Below, piece by piece: positions 1-8,689 of a stretch of 64,000 nt of DNA. The stretch lies in assembly GCF_000718025.1 (NCBI RefSeq), contig NZ_JODS01000018.1:62001-126000 (forward strand). Reading direction: 5' to 3'. Both the position numbers and the translations under genes were made by a program. Source of the stretch: Kitasatospora purpeofusca (GTDB lineage Bacteria; Actinomycetota; Actinomycetes; Streptomycetales; Streptomycetaceae). Under the pieces are notes generated by a model, which worked only from the letters and a program-made list of their open reading frames with translations, did no database searches and had not been told where the DNA came from. Position 1 is the first letter of the stretch. Every line of letters begins with the position of its first letter.

Positions 1-246
1 GTCTTCTTCACCGTGGTGGTGTCGGTGATCAGCTCGTTCCAGGCCTTCGACCTCGTCTACGTCCTGGTCAACCCGGACCACAACGAGGGCGCCCAGACCA
101 TCGTCTACAAGGTCTACCAACAGGGCTTCCGGGAGTTCCACTTCGGACTGTCGAGTGCCGCCGCCCTGCTCCTGCTGCTGCTGACCCTGATCGTCACGGC
201 GGTCCAGTTCCAGGCGCAGAAGCGCTTCGTCCACTACGAGTCCTGA
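1..246 (+). CDS. Sugar ABC transporter permease, C-terminal part (5' end outside window)
   Basis: Only the last 81 codons are present and the frame is open through the left edge. The fragment has a hydrophobic C-terminal helix (the LLLLLLTLIVTAVQF run) followed by a basic tail ending KRFVHYES, as in MalF/UgpA-type permeases of CUT1 carbohydrate importers. The text before it (FQAFDLVYVLVNPDHNEGAQT) matches the segment that follows the EAA loop in this family. It is followed after 9 bases by a second permease and then a glycosidase, so it is the first-permease half of a sugar uptake operon. The substrate-binding protein presumably lies upstream. The role is membrane translocation of an oligosaccharide; the exact sugar cannot be read from this fragment. 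Confidence 0.85.
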   Translation, partial: VFFTVVVSVISSFQAFDLVYVLVNPDHNEGAQTIVYKVYQQGFREFHFGLSSAAALLLLLLTLIVTAVQFQAQKRFVHYES

Positions 247-255
247 GGCGCCGCC

Positions 256-1098
256 ATGACCACCGTCCGCCACTCCACCGCCCCCCGGCAGCTCCTCCTG
301 CACACCGGGCTCGTCCTCGGCGGCCTGCTGATGCTGTTCCCCTTCGTCTGGATGGTCCTGACCTCCTTCAAGGGCGTCAGCCAGATGATCAACGAGCCGC
401 TGTCCTGGCTGCCCACGCCCTGGCGCGCGCAGAACTACCCCGACGTGCTGAACGAGGTGCCGATCGGGCGGGCGTACTGGAACAGCATGTACATCGCGGC
501 GATCACCGTCGCCGCCACCCTGTTCACCGGCGCGATGGCCGCCTACGCCTTCGCCCGGATCCCGTTCCGGGGCTCCGGACCGCTGTTCGGCCTGTTCCTG
601 GCCACCCAGATGGTGCCCGCCCAGGTCACCATCGTGCCGCTGTACATCATGCTGGCCAAGCTCCAACTGATCGACTCGCACCTGGCGTTGATCCTCCCGG
701 CGATCGCCAACCCGTTCGCCGTCTTCCTGCTCCGGCAGTTCATCCGGGCCGTCCCGGTCGAACTCGAGGAGGCGGCCAGGATCGACGGCGCCGGCCGCTG
801 GACCATCTTCTGGCGGATCGTCCTGCCCAACATCCGGCCCGGCCTGTGGACGCTCGGCATCATCGTCTTCCTGGCCAGCTGGAACAGCTACTTCTTCCCG
901 CTGGTGTTCCTCAACAGCTCGGAGCTGTTCACCGTCCCGCTGCTGCTCGACTCCTTCAACTCCCAGCGCGGCGGCATCGACTACGGGCTCACCGCGGCGC
1001 TCTCCGCGATGACCGTGGTGCCGATGCTGATCGCCTTCCTGATCGGGCAGCGCAAGATCCTCAACAGCATGGCCTCCTCCGGCCTGGGAGGCCGCTGA
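256..1098 (+). CDS. Sugar ABC transporter permease, MalG-type (CUT1)
   Basis: A 280-residue inner-membrane permease with about six transmembrane helices, the usual length for the second permease of CUT1 importers. The cytoplasmic EAA loop, which docks the ATPase, is visible as EEAARIDGAGRWTIFWRIVLP around residues 174-194. It starts 9 bases after the first permease and ends with TGA overlapping the ATG of the glycosidase gene by one base, so the three are translationally coupled. No ATPase gene lies in this stretch; actinomycete CUT1 systems often share one MsiK ATPase encoded elsewhere. Family is clear, substrate is not; the adjacent glycosidase suggests a glucoside or mannoside-containing oligosaccharide. 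Confidence 0.92.
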   Translation: MTTVRHSTAPRQLLLHTGLVLGGLLMLFPFVWMVLTSFKGVSQMINEPLSWLPTPWRAQNYPDVLNEVPIGRAYWNSMYIAAITVAATLFTGAMAAYAFARIPFRGSGPLFGLFLATQMVPAQVTIVPLYIMLAKLQLIDSHLALILPAIANPFAVFLLRQFIRAVPVELEEAARIDGAGRWTIFWRIVLPNIRPGLWTLGIIVFLASWNSYFFPLVFLNSSELFTVPLLLDSFNSQRGGIDYGLTAALSAMTVVPMLIAFLIGQRKILNSMASSGLGGR

Positions 1099-2687
1099 TG
1101 TCCTCCTCCTTCGTCAACGACCTCGAACTCGACCTGGACGAGCGGCCGTTCACCGAACGCGGCTCCCGGCTGCTGGTCACCGCAGGCCCGGACGGGCTGC
1201 GGGTGGCCCGGGCCGAGTACGAGACCCGGCTCGCCGACACCGTCGAACTCACCGGCCTGGTGCTGCACGACGCGGACGGGCACCCGCTGCCGGTCCGCTC
1301 CGCGAGCCCCGCGGCGGTCGAATTCGCGGGCGGGGCAACGCTGCTGTTCGCCGACCCGGCCACCCTGGTGCTCGCCGGGCACGGCGTCCACGCCTCCTGG
1401 CAGCTGCCCGACGGCACCGGGCGGGCGCTCGCGCTCGACGGCTGCCACGTCCTGCACGGCCCGCCGGGCCGGTGGTCGGCCGCCGCCGTGCGCGCCGCCG
1501 CCGAGGCCCGCTGGGCGGCCTGGTTCGCCCGGATGCCCGCCGTCCGCCCCGACCTCGCCGCGGCCGCCGGGACGGCCTGGTGGACGCTGGCCGTCAACCT
1601 GCTGCCGATCGCCGGCCGCGAGGGCCTCGTCCCCTCCAAGTACGGCTACGTGGGCGTGTGGAACTGGGACGCGCTCTTCCACGCCGTCGCCCTGCGGCAC
1701 GCCGATCCGGCGCTCGCCCGGGACCAGATCCTGCTCTTCCTCGACCACCAACTGCCCGACGGCCGGCTCCCCGACGTGGTGCACGAGCACGGCGTGCTCG
1801 CCGACACCACCGACCTCCCGCGCGCCGACCACGCCCGGCTCGCCGAGCACGTCGGCACCGCCAACGGCGCCCGGCCCACCCCCGGACCGGTCCCGGTCAC
1901 CAAACCGCCGCTCGCCGCCTGGGCCGTCTGGAAGGTCCACGAGACCGACCCCGACCTGCCCTTCCTCGCCGCCGCCTACCCCCGGCTGGTCCGCGCCCAC
2001 CGGTGGTGGTTCGCCGCCTCCGACCCCGACGGCGACGGCCTGCCCGAATACCTGCACCCCTACTCCTCCGGCCTCGACGACAGCCCGATCTGGGACCACG
2101 GCCCGCGCGCCGAACCGCCCGACCTCAACTCCTACCTGGTCCTGGAGGCCGACCGGCTGGCCGACATCGCCGACGCCCTCGGCCGGCCCGCCGAGGCCGC
2201 CGACTGGCGCTCGCGCGCCGCCGCCCACACCGACCTCCTGGTCGCCCGCCGCTGGGACGGCACCCGCTTCACCACCCTGGCGGCCGGCACCCCCGTACCC
2301 GTCCGCACCGCGCTCGACCTGATGCCCCTGTTCACCGGCCGGCTGCCCACCGGCATCGCCGCCACCCTGGAACGCACCCTCCGCTCATCCGCCTACTGGG
2401 GCGAACGGCCCGTCCCCACCGTGGCCTTCGACGATCCGGCCTTCGACCCGGAGGCGATGTGGCGCGGCCCGGTCTGGCTCAACGTCAACTACCTGCTGAT
2501 CGAGGGCCTGCACCGCTCCGGCTTCCCCGACACCGCCGAGGAGCTGCGCGAACGGACCCTCGCCATGGTCCGCGACGGCGGAGGCCTCTACGAGTACTGG
2601 AACCCCCTCACCGGCACCCGGGCACCGAGGGCCACCTCCGGCTTCGGCTGGTCCGCCGCGCTCTTCCTCGACCTCGCCCGCGAGTAG
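1098..2687 (+). CDS. Glycoside hydrolase, GH63/MGH-like alpha-toroid family
   Basis: A 529-residue protein starting at the ATG that overlaps the permease stop (TGATG). The segment YGYVGVWNWDALFHAVAL (about residues 184-201), the acidic DxDGDGLPEY stretch and the late MWRGPVWLNVNYLLIEGL motif are typical of the (alpha/alpha)6 toroid fold of GH63 and mannosylglycerate-hydrolase-like enzymes, where Asp and Glu in these segments act as acid and base. About 150 N-terminal residues form a beta-rich domain before the toroid. No signal peptide is visible, so it probably acts in the cytoplasm on the sugar imported by the coupled permeases. The assignment rests on motifs; trehalase-like GH37 or GH15 members share the fold, so the substrate is open. 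Confidence 0.8.
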   Translation: MSSSFVNDLELDLDERPFTERGSRLLVTAGPDGLRVARAEYETRLADTVELTGLVLHDADGHPLPVRSASPAAVEFAGGATLLFADPATLVLAGHGVHASWQLPDGTGRALALDGCHVLHGPPGRWSAAAVRAAAEARWAAWFARMPAVRPDLAAAAGTAWWTLAVNLLPIAGREGLVPSKYGYVGVWNWDALFHAVALRHADPALARDQILLFLDHQLPDGRLPDVVHEHGVLADTTDLPRADHARLAEHVGTANGARPTPGPVPVTKPPLAAWAVWKVHETDPDLPFLAAAYPRLVRAHRWWFAASDPDGDGLPEYLHPYSSGLDDSPIWDHGPRAEPPDLNSYLVLEADRLADIADALGRPAEAADWRSRAAAHTDLLVARRWDGTRFTTLAAGTPVPVRTALDLMPLFTGRLPTGIAATLERTLRSSAYWGERPVPTVAFDDPAFDPEAMWRGPVWLNVNYLLIEGLHRSGFPDTAEELRERTLAMVRDGGGLYEYWNPLTGTRAPRATSGFGWSAALFLDLARE

Positions 2688-2714
2688 CGACCGCCCCGGC
2701 GGGAATCCCGTTCC

Positions 2715-2739
2715 GGGCGGGGTGCTCCGCGCCCCGCCC
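2715..2739. terminator. GC hairpin after the glycosidase gene
   Basis: Eight-base-pair perfect arms (GGGCGGGG and CCCCGCCC) with a 9-base loop lie 28 bases after the glycosidase stop codon. There is no U-tract, as is usual in actinomycetes. It sits between two convergent genes and may end transcription from the left. The remaining bases up to 3011 hold no gene I can support. Confidence 0.45.
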
Positions 2740-3011
2740 TCGGCCCTCTCCGGTGCCGAGGACCGCTGTCGCCCCGGGCGTGGTGATCGGGCGCGGTGTC
2801 CGGGCGCGGTGGTCGGGCGAGGTGATCGGCCAACTCCCCGACGTTTCCCCGCCGTCGCGGCACTCGGCAACCTCCCTCGACGCGCTCGCCCGCTACGGTG
2901 TGCCCCAGGCCCGGACACTGCTGCGGCTGCTCTCCTGCCCGGGCGCGGCGACCCCGGTCCCGGACGATCTGCGTCGCGGCGTCGTGCCCGCGGCGGCGGT
3001 CCCGGTCGGTC

Positions 3012-3728
3012 TCACATGTGGGCGCTGATCCGGCCGCCCGCCGTGAGCACGATGTACACGCCGTTGGCGACGGCGCCGGTGTCGTGCTGGTCGGCGTCGA
3101 GGGTGTCGTTCACGGCGTTGTCGAGGCCGAGGATCTGCGCCCGGTAGTGGAGTTCGCCGACCTTGGTGACCTTGGCCGTCCAGCCGCCGGCGAGCTTGAA
3201 GGTGCCCGGGCCCTGGTGGGCGCCGCCCATCCAGGAGTGGACCGTGCCGTCGACGGAGAGCACCACGAACATGTCGTTGGCGTCCAGACCGGCGTCGGCG
3301 TCCTTGGTCTCCAGGGTGGCCAGGACGGAGCCGCGGCTGAGGATCCTGGCGGTGTAGTTCTGGTTGCCGACCGGTTGGACCTCGGCCGTGCTGCCGTCCA
3401 CCAGGGGGTAGCTGCGGCCCGGGGACTTCGGCTTGGCGGTCGGGGTGGTGGAGGGGGTGGTCGGCTTGGTGGTGGTGGGGGTGGCGACGGCGGTGGTGGG
3501 GACGGGAGCGGCGGTCGGCGGCGCGGTGGTGGCGGTCCCGGCGGGCGCGGGCGGCGCGGTGGTGGGCACGGTCGCGACGGGGGCGGCGGAGGCGGTGCCG
3601 CTCGCCGTCGCGGACGCGTCGGAGTCGGGGCCGCAGGCCGTCGCCACGGGCACGATCAGGGCGACCGTCAGGATCGCTCCCGCCAGCGTGCGGACGGTGG
3701 TCGGGCGGCGGGTCGCCTTGCGGGACAT
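3012..3728 (-). CDS. Secreted lipoprotein with a Thr/Pro/Ala linker and a duplicated C-terminal domain
   Basis: A 238-residue protein. I chose the ATG at 3728 because AGGAG stands just upstream and the following MSRKATRR... is a lipoprotein signal: positive N-terminus, hydrophobic core (LAGAILTVALIVPVA) and lipobox ATAC, giving lipidated Cys about residue 31. A low-complexity Thr/Pro/Ala stretch of about 60 residues follows, a wall-spanning linker. The C-terminal half is two related repeats of about 60 residues: one runs from YPLVDGSTAEV to VDGTVHSWM, the other from FKLAGGWTAKV to AGGRISAHM. Both have the order TA-V...YxA-IL...DAxxxxxxxxVxVVLxxxGxxxxxM. Function is unknown; the duplicated unit may bind a ligand at the cell surface. 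It stands alone, convergent with the glycosidase gene. Confidence 0.8.
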   Translation of the reverse strand: MSRKATRRPTTVRTLAGAILTVALIVPVATACGPDSDASATASGTASAAPVATVPTTAPPAPAGTATTAPPTAAPVPTTAVATPTTTKPTTPSTTPTAKPKSPGRSYPLVDGSTAEVQPVGNQNYTARILSRGSVLATLETKDADAGLDANDMFVVLSVDGTVHSWMGGAHQGPGTFKLAGGWTAKVTKVGELHYRAQILGLDNAVNDTLDADQHDTGAVANGVYIVLTAGGRISAHM

Positions 3729-3889
3729 GGAGCTTCTCCTGAGCGGTGTGCTGGACGGCCGTGCGGCGCCGTGCACGATCGAACGTAGTGCGAACACTCG
3801 ACGGAATCGCGCCTTCTGTGTCACCGGACTGCAACGCCTGGGGCAGACTGGGCCTCCGACCGTCCGACGAGCCAGGGGAGCAAAGAACC

Positions 3890-5224
3890 ATGACGTTTCC
3901 TCACCCTGCCGTCGACCCGGTCGGTCCGGTCGACCCAACCGCCGCCGCCCGCCGTGAACGCGTGCTGCGGGAGGCCGTGCGGCACCGGCTGCTCGACCCC
4001 GAGGAGGCGCTGCTCGCCGCCTTCGTCGACCTCGACGGCGTGGCCGCGAGCGTCGCGGACCTCCGGGCGGCCTTCCCGGCCTCGCCCGAGGTGCTGCACA
4101 CCTTCGCCGCCAAGGCGAACTGCCTGGTCCCGCTGCTGGCCCGGCTGCGCGAGCTGGGCATGGGCTGCGAGGTGGCCAGCCCCGGCGAGTTCGCCCAGGC
4201 GCTGGCGGCCGGCTTCGAGCCGGACCGGATCGTCCTCGACTCGCCCGCCAAGACCCGGCGGGAGCTGGCCGCGGCGCTGGAGCTGGGTGTCGCCGTCAAC
4301 ATCGACAACTGGCAGGAACTGGAACGCGTCGACGCCCTGGTGGGGGCCGGGACGCCCCGCTCCCGGATCGGGGTCCGGGTCAATCCGCAGATCGGCGGCG
4401 GCACCATCGGGGCGATGAGCACCGCCACCGCGACCTCCAAGTTCGGGATCGGCCTGGCCGACGAGGGCAACACGAAGCGGCTGGTCGAGGCGTTCCGCGA
4501 ACGCCCCTGGCTGACCTGGGTCCATGTGCACGTCGGCTCCCAGGGCTGCCCGCTCGACCTCATGGCGGACGGCGTCGCCCGGGCCGTCGCCTTCGCGGAG
4601 CAGGTGAACGCCGAGCCGGGGCGCCGCCAGGTGGCGGGCATCGACCTCGGCGGCGGGCTGCCCGTCAACTTCGCCGACGACACCACCGCGCCCACCTTCG
4701 CCGGTTACGCCGAACTGCTGCGGGCCCGGGTGCCGGAACTGTTCGACGGCCGCTACCGGCTGGCCACCGAGTTCGGCCGCTCGCTGCTGGCCAAGAACGG
4801 GTTCACCGCCGCGTACGTCGAGTACACCAAGACCTCCGGCGGCCGGCGGATCGCCGTGACCCACGCCGGGGCCCAGGTCGCGACCCGCACGGTCTTCATG
4901 CCGGACGCCTGGCCGCTGCGGATCACCGCGCACCAACCCTCCGGCGCGCAGAAGGACGGCGCGCCGGTGCCGCAGGACGTCGCCGGGCCGTGCTGCTTCG
5001 CCGGGGACCTGGTCGCGGCGGGCCGCCCGCTGCCGCTGCTGGAGCCCGGCGACCTGGTCGCGCTGCTCGACACCGGCGCCTACTACGCGACGACCCACTT
5101 CCAGTACAACAGCCTGCCCGAGCCGGCGGTGCACGGCTTCACGGTGGACGCGGCGGGCGCGGTGCGGTTCGTGCCGCTGCGCCGGGCGCAGAGCGTCGAC
5201 GAACTCCTCCGGCCGGTCGACTGA
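3890..5224 (+). CDS. PLP-dependent decarboxylase, alanine-racemase fold (diaminopimelate decarboxylase-like)
   Basis: A 444-residue fold-type III PLP enzyme starting at ATG 3890 with AGGGGAG about ten bases upstream. Lys75 in HTFAAKANCLV is the expected Schiff-base lysine. HVHVGSQG and the glycine-rich IDLGGGLPV bind the cofactor phosphate. Near the C-terminus, GPCCFAGDL corresponds to the GPxCxSxD substrate-binding motif from the partner subunit, and TGAYYATTHFQYNS supplies the conserved Tyr. The family decarboxylates the D-centre of diaminopimelate, ornithine/lysine or related amino acids. The motif is CCFAGD rather than CESGD, and the gene is not next to lysine genes, so a specialised amino-acid substrate is more likely than housekeeping LysA. 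Confidence 0.88.
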   Translation: MTFPHPAVDPVGPVDPTAAARRERVLREAVRHRLLDPEEALLAAFVDLDGVAASVADLRAAFPASPEVLHTFAAKANCLVPLLARLRELGMGCEVASPGEFAQALAAGFEPDRIVLDSPAKTRRELAAALELGVAVNIDNWQELERVDALVGAGTPRSRIGVRVNPQIGGGTIGAMSTATATSKFGIGLADEGNTKRLVEAFRERPWLTWVHVHVGSQGCPLDLMADGVARAVAFAEQVNAEPGRRQVAGIDLGGGLPVNFADDTTAPTFAGYAELLRARVPELFDGRYRLATEFGRSLLAKNGFTAAYVEYTKTSGGRRIAVTHAGAQVATRTVFMPDAWPLRITAHQPSGAQKDGAPVPQDVAGPCCFAGDLVAAGRPLPLLEPGDLVALLDTGAYYATTHFQYNSLPEPAVHGFTVDAAGAVRFVPLRRAQSVDELLRPVD

Positions 5225-5381
5225 CACCGCGGTCCAGTCACGATGGCGACGGTCGTGACGGTGCGTCAGAACAGCAGGCCGGAAGGGGGTTCCCGGACGG
5301 TGGCGGGCGGGTATCACCAACCCGCGGCCGCCGTCCCGGCCGCGGTGCAGACAGCCTCAGCATGTCGAAGGAGGCCTCGCC

Positions 5382-6107
5382 ATGTCCGCCCACCCCCCTG
5401 CCGAAGCCCGGACCCCCGAAGGTCGCACCCCCGTGGATCCCGACCCCCGGGCCCAGGACGTCCGGACCGTGCGGCGCCTGCGCCTCGGCGTCGGTGTCCT
5501 CGGGTTCCTGCTGCCGATCGCCCTGCCGCTCGGCAACAGCCTCACCTCCGCCCGGATCGCGCTGCTCGACTCGATGAGCGCGTCCTACTACACCCATATG
5601 CGCAACGTCTTCGTCGGCGGACTGTGCGCCGTCGGCGTCTTCCTCATCTGCTACCGCCACGACCGCCGGGAGGACCGGCTGAGCTCGGTCGCCGGGGTGC
5701 TGGCGATCGGGGTGGCCCTGTTCCCCACCGAGCCGCCGTCCGTCCTGGTGCCGCACCCCAGCGGTGTCCAGACCACCGTGGGAATGCTCCATCTGGCCTT
5801 CGCGGCGGGCCTGTTCGGGGTGCTCGGGTACTTCTGCCTGCGGCTGTTCGCGGACTCCCCGGCGGCCGGCCGCCGCCGCCCGGCGCGCGACTGGGTGTAC
5901 CTGGTCTGCGGCTGGGTGATCGTGGCCGGGGTGCTCACGGTCGCCGTGGCCGGGGTGCTGCACCTGGCCCGGGACTGGCCGCTGACCCTGCCCTACCTCG
6001 GCGAGGCGGTGTCGGTGTTCGCCTTCGGCGTGGCCTGGCTGGTGAAGAGCGAGGCCGTCCCGGCCCTTCTGCCCCGCACCGCCCGTCCGGCCGCCGCCAC
6101 GCCCTGA
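5382..6107 (+). CDS. Integral membrane protein (DUF998-like)
   Basis: A 241-residue protein with a Pro/Arg-rich cytoplasmic N-terminus of about 30 residues followed by some six hydrophobic segments. The first helix is GVLGFLLPIALPLGN. The next segment, SASYYTHMRNVFVGGLCAVGVFL, is a pattern recurring in a widespread family of unknown membrane proteins that resembles DUF998. No catalytic motif is visible. ATG 5382 is preceded by GAAGGAGG, a strong ribosome site. The gene stands alone between two unrelated genes on the same strand. Immediately after its stop the final bases CGCCACGCCCTGA recur 39 bases downstream, separated by a run of CGGAC repeats, a sign of local tandem duplication. Confidence 0.7.
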   Translation: MSAHPPAEARTPEGRTPVDPDPRAQDVRTVRRLRLGVGVLGFLLPIALPLGNSLTSARIALLDSMSASYYTHMRNVFVGGLCAVGVFLICYRHDRREDRLSSVAGVLAIGVALFPTEPPSVLVPHPSGVQTTVGMLHLAFAAGLFGVLGYFCLRLFADSPAAGRRRPARDWVYLVCGWVIVAGVLTVAVAGVLHLARDWPLTLPYLGEAVSVFAFGVAWLVKSEAVPALLPRTARPAAATP

Positions 6108-6265
6108 GCGGACCGGACCGGACCGGACCGGGGCGCCACGCCCTGACCGGACCGGCGCCGCGAACGCAACGCCCGGGCTGATGGCAGGATGCTTGCGGTC
6201 GGTACCGTACCGGCCGGGGCGCGCCGCGGAGCCCGGGTCGACCGCGGGGGAGTGGAGGCGGCCCG

Positions 6266-7225
6266 ATGGGTCGAGGCAAGCACCGGGTCGCCGTGCTGGT
6301 ACTGGAGGGGGCGAAGCCGCTGGACGTGGGCATCCCCGCGCAGGTGTTCTCCAGCCGGCCGAGCATGCCGTACACGGTCCGGGTCTGCGGTCCGGCGCCG
6401 GGCCTGGTGGCCGGCGGGGACGGCCTGTCGTACCACGTGGCCGAGGGGCTGGAGGCGGTGGAGCACGCGGACACCGTATTCGTCCCCGGCTACCGCGACC
6501 CGGCGACCACCGCGCCGCCGGCCGCCGTCGTCGAGGCACTGGTGGCAGCCCACGCCCGGGGCGCCCGGCTGGCGGCCATCTCGACCGGGGCCTTCGCCCT
6601 GGCCGCCACCGGGCTGCTCGACGGCCGACGGGCCACCACCCACTGGCACTACGCCAAGGCCCTGGCGGAGCGCCATCCGCAGATCCGGGTCGACGAGAAC
6701 GTGCTGTTCGTCGACGAGGGCGCCGTGCTCACCTCGGCCGGCGCGGCCTCCGGCATCGACCTGTGCCTGCACCTGGTGCGGCGCGACCACGGGGTGGGCC
6801 TGTCGAACCATGTCGCCCGGCGGCTGGTGGCCGCGCCCTACCGCAGCGGCGGCCAGGCCCAGTACGTGCCGCGCAGCGTGCCCGAGCCGCTGGGCGACCT
6901 CTTCGCGGGCACCCGGGAGTGGGCGCTGGCGCACCTGGCCGAGCCGCTGACGCTGGAGGGCCTGGCCCGGCACGCGCGGGTCTCGGCGCGGACCTTCTCG
7001 CGGCGGTTCGTGGAGGACACCGGCTACACACCCATGCAGTGGGTGCTGCGGGCCCGGGTGGACCTCGCGCGGGAGCTGCTGGAGCGTACGGACCTGGGGG
7101 TGGAGCAGATCGCCGACCGGGTCGGGCTCGGCACCGGGGCGAACCTGCGGCTGCACTTCCACCGGGTGCTCGGCACCTCGCCCACCGAGTACCGGCACAC
7201 CTTCGCGGCCCGCGCCGAGGGCTGA
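6266..7225 (+). CDS. GlxA-family transcriptional regulator (DJ-1/PfpI domain + AraC HTH)
   Basis: A 319-residue regulator. Residues about 8-175 form a DJ-1/PfpI-like sensor domain (HRVAVLVLEGAKPLDVGIPAQVF). Residues about 215-310 are a double helix-turn-helix AraC domain ending in the family signature IADRVGLGTGANLRLHFHR followed by SPTEYRHTF. In the sensor domain the nucleophile elbow reads AISTGAFALA where most members have ICTGAFVLA, so the reactive Cys is Ser and the domain is a ligand sensor, not an enzyme. ATG 6266 follows GTGGAGGCG. The regulated genes are not obvious; GAPDH follows on the same strand after about 260 bases. A 24-base tandem repeat lies directly after the stop. Confidence 0.9.
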   Translation: MGRGKHRVAVLVLEGAKPLDVGIPAQVFSSRPSMPYTVRVCGPAPGLVAGGDGLSYHVAEGLEAVEHADTVFVPGYRDPATTAPPAAVVEALVAAHARGARLAAISTGAFALAATGLLDGRRATTHWHYAKALAERHPQIRVDENVLFVDEGAVLTSAGAASGIDLCLHLVRRDHGVGLSNHVARRLVAAPYRSGGQAQYVPRSVPEPLGDLFAGTREWALAHLAEPLTLEGLARHARVSARTFSRRFVEDTGYTPMQWVLRARVDLARELLERTDLGVEQIADRVGLGTGANLRLHFHRVLGTSPTEYRHTFAARAEG

Positions 7226-7231
7226 GCGGAA

Positions 7232-7279
7232 GGCCGTGCCGAGGACCGGGCGGAGGGCCGTGCCGAGGACCGGGCGGAG
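7232..7279. repeat. Two tandem copies of a 24-base unit next to a stop codon
   Basis: The unit beginning GGCCGTGCCGAGGACC occurs twice head to tail. The array is flanked on both sides by GAGGGCTGAGCG, the left copy of which contains the stop codon of the GlxA-type gene. This looks like slippage or local duplication at the gene end rather than coding sequence. Confidence 0.8.
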
Positions 7280-7487
7280 GGCTGAGCGAACACCGGAACG
7301 GCCGTGGCGGGATCCTTGCGACCGTTGGCCGGGAGTCTGGCGTGATCCTTGCGGACCATGTCGATCCAGCCCCTGTCCGACCCGCGTCGGAGTCCCGATC
7401 ATGGATGTGTCAGCACACGACGGAACGCCCCGGGACCACCACCCCGGAGCACCCCGGCACCGCCCGGAACCGCAGAGGGAGCCCTCC

Positions 7488-8486
7488 ATGACCCGCATCG
7501 CCATCAACGGGTTCGGCCGCATCGGCCGCAACAGCCTGCGCGCCCTGGTGGAGCGCGGCAGCGAGCTGGAGGTGGTCGCGGTCAACGACCTCGCCCCCAT
7601 CGACTCGCTCGCCCACCTGCTCCGCTTCGACAGCGCGCTCGGCCGCTTCCGCCACCCGGTCGCCGTCGAGGGGGACGAGCTGGTCGTCGCCGGCAACCGG
7701 ATCAAGGTGCTCGCCGAGCGCGACCCCGAGGCCCTGCCGTGGGCCGAGCTCGGCGTCGACCTCGTCCTGGAGGCCACCGGCCGCTTCACCTCCGCGGACG
7801 CCGCCCGCGCCCACCTGAAGGCCGGCGCCGCCAAGGTCCTGGTGAGCGCCCCGTCCGACGGCGCGGACGTCACCCTGGCCTACGGCGTGAACACCGCGGA
7901 CTACGACCCGGCCTCGCACGTGATCGTCTCCAACGCCTCCTGCACCACCAACGCGCTCGCCCCGCTGGCCGCCGTGCTGGACGAGCTGGCCGGCATCGAG
8001 CACGGCTTCATGACCACCGTTCACGCCTACACCCAGGAGCAGAACCTCCAGGACGGGCCGCACCGCGACCTGCGCCGGGCCCGCGCCGCCGGCGTCAACA
8101 TCGTGCCGACCACCACCGGCGCCGCCAAGGCGATCGGCCTGGTCCTGCCGCAGCTCGACGGCAAGCTGTCCGGCGACTCGATCCGGGTCCCGGTCCCGGT
8201 CGGCTCGATCGTCGAGCTGAACACCACGGTCGAGCGCGAGGTCACCCTCGACGAGGTGCTCGCCGCCTACCGCGCCGCCGCCGACGGCCCGCTCAAGGGC
8301 ATCCTCGACTACGCGGACGAGCCGCTGGTCTCCGGCGACATCACCGGCGAGGCCGCGTCCTCGATCTTCGACGCCGCGCTCACCCGGGTCGACGGCCGCC
8401 ACGTCAAGGTGGTCGCCTGGTACGACAACGAGTGGGGCTTCTCCAACCGCGTGATCGACACCCTGGAACTGCTCGCCCGCGGCTGA
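7488..8486 (+). CDS. gap: Glyceraldehyde-3-phosphate dehydrogenase, type I
   Basis: A 332-residue enzyme oxidising glyceraldehyde-3-phosphate to 1,3-bisphosphoglycerate with NAD(P) in central glycolysis. The Rossmann nucleotide motif INGFGRIGRNSLRAL is at residues about 5-19. The catalytic Cys lies in SNASCTTNALAP, and the C-terminal signature AWYDNEWGFSNR is intact. Length is standard. ATG 7488 was chosen because MTRIAINGFGRIGR is the canonical N-terminus, with GAGGGAG just upstream. It has its own strong hairpin terminator and no operon partner, so it is a monocistronic GAPDH. Streptomycetes usually carry more than one GAPDH; which paralogue this is cannot be told here. Confidence 0.97.
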   Translation: MTRIAINGFGRIGRNSLRALVERGSELEVVAVNDLAPIDSLAHLLRFDSALGRFRHPVAVEGDELVVAGNRIKVLAERDPEALPWAELGVDLVLEATGRFTSADAARAHLKAGAAKVLVSAPSDGADVTLAYGVNTADYDPASHVIVSNASCTTNALAPLAAVLDELAGIEHGFMTTVHAYTQEQNLQDGPHRDLRRARAAGVNIVPTTTGAAKAIGLVLPQLDGKLSGDSIRVPVPVGSIVELNTTVEREVTLDEVLAAYRAAADGPLKGILDYADEPLVSGDITGEAASSIFDAALTRVDGRHVKVVAWYDNEWGFSNRVIDTLELLARG

Positions 8487-8497
8487 CCGCTCTCCGC

Positions 8498-8540
8498 CGG
8501 CAGGGGCCGCTCCGGGACCTCCCCGGGGCGGCCCCTGCCG
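8498..8540. terminator. Strong hairpin terminator after gap
   Basis: Nineteen-base-pair arms (8498-8516 and 8522-8540) with one G-U wobble and a 5-base loop, starting 12 bases after the GAPDH stop and followed by TTCG. It fits the long U-less hairpins that end transcripts in Streptomyces. Confidence 0.8.
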
Positions 8541-8689
8541 TTCGAGAACGGCGGAGTGACAGGGATGTTGCGCCCGATGACGAATCCCCGGCAGCCCTTG
8601 AGCACCCCCGGCCGGTGTGTGACGGTGGACGGCACGCCGCCCGGCCGGTCACCGTCGGCGCCCGGGGGCGCCGAGGAAAGAGGACACCG

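Noticed and set aside
2770..3028. Plus-strand frame with protein-like text (HSATSLDALARYGVPQARTL)
   Set aside because: It is open only because it runs on from an antisense-type frame of the glycosidase; no start codon with a ribosome site and no recognisable family.
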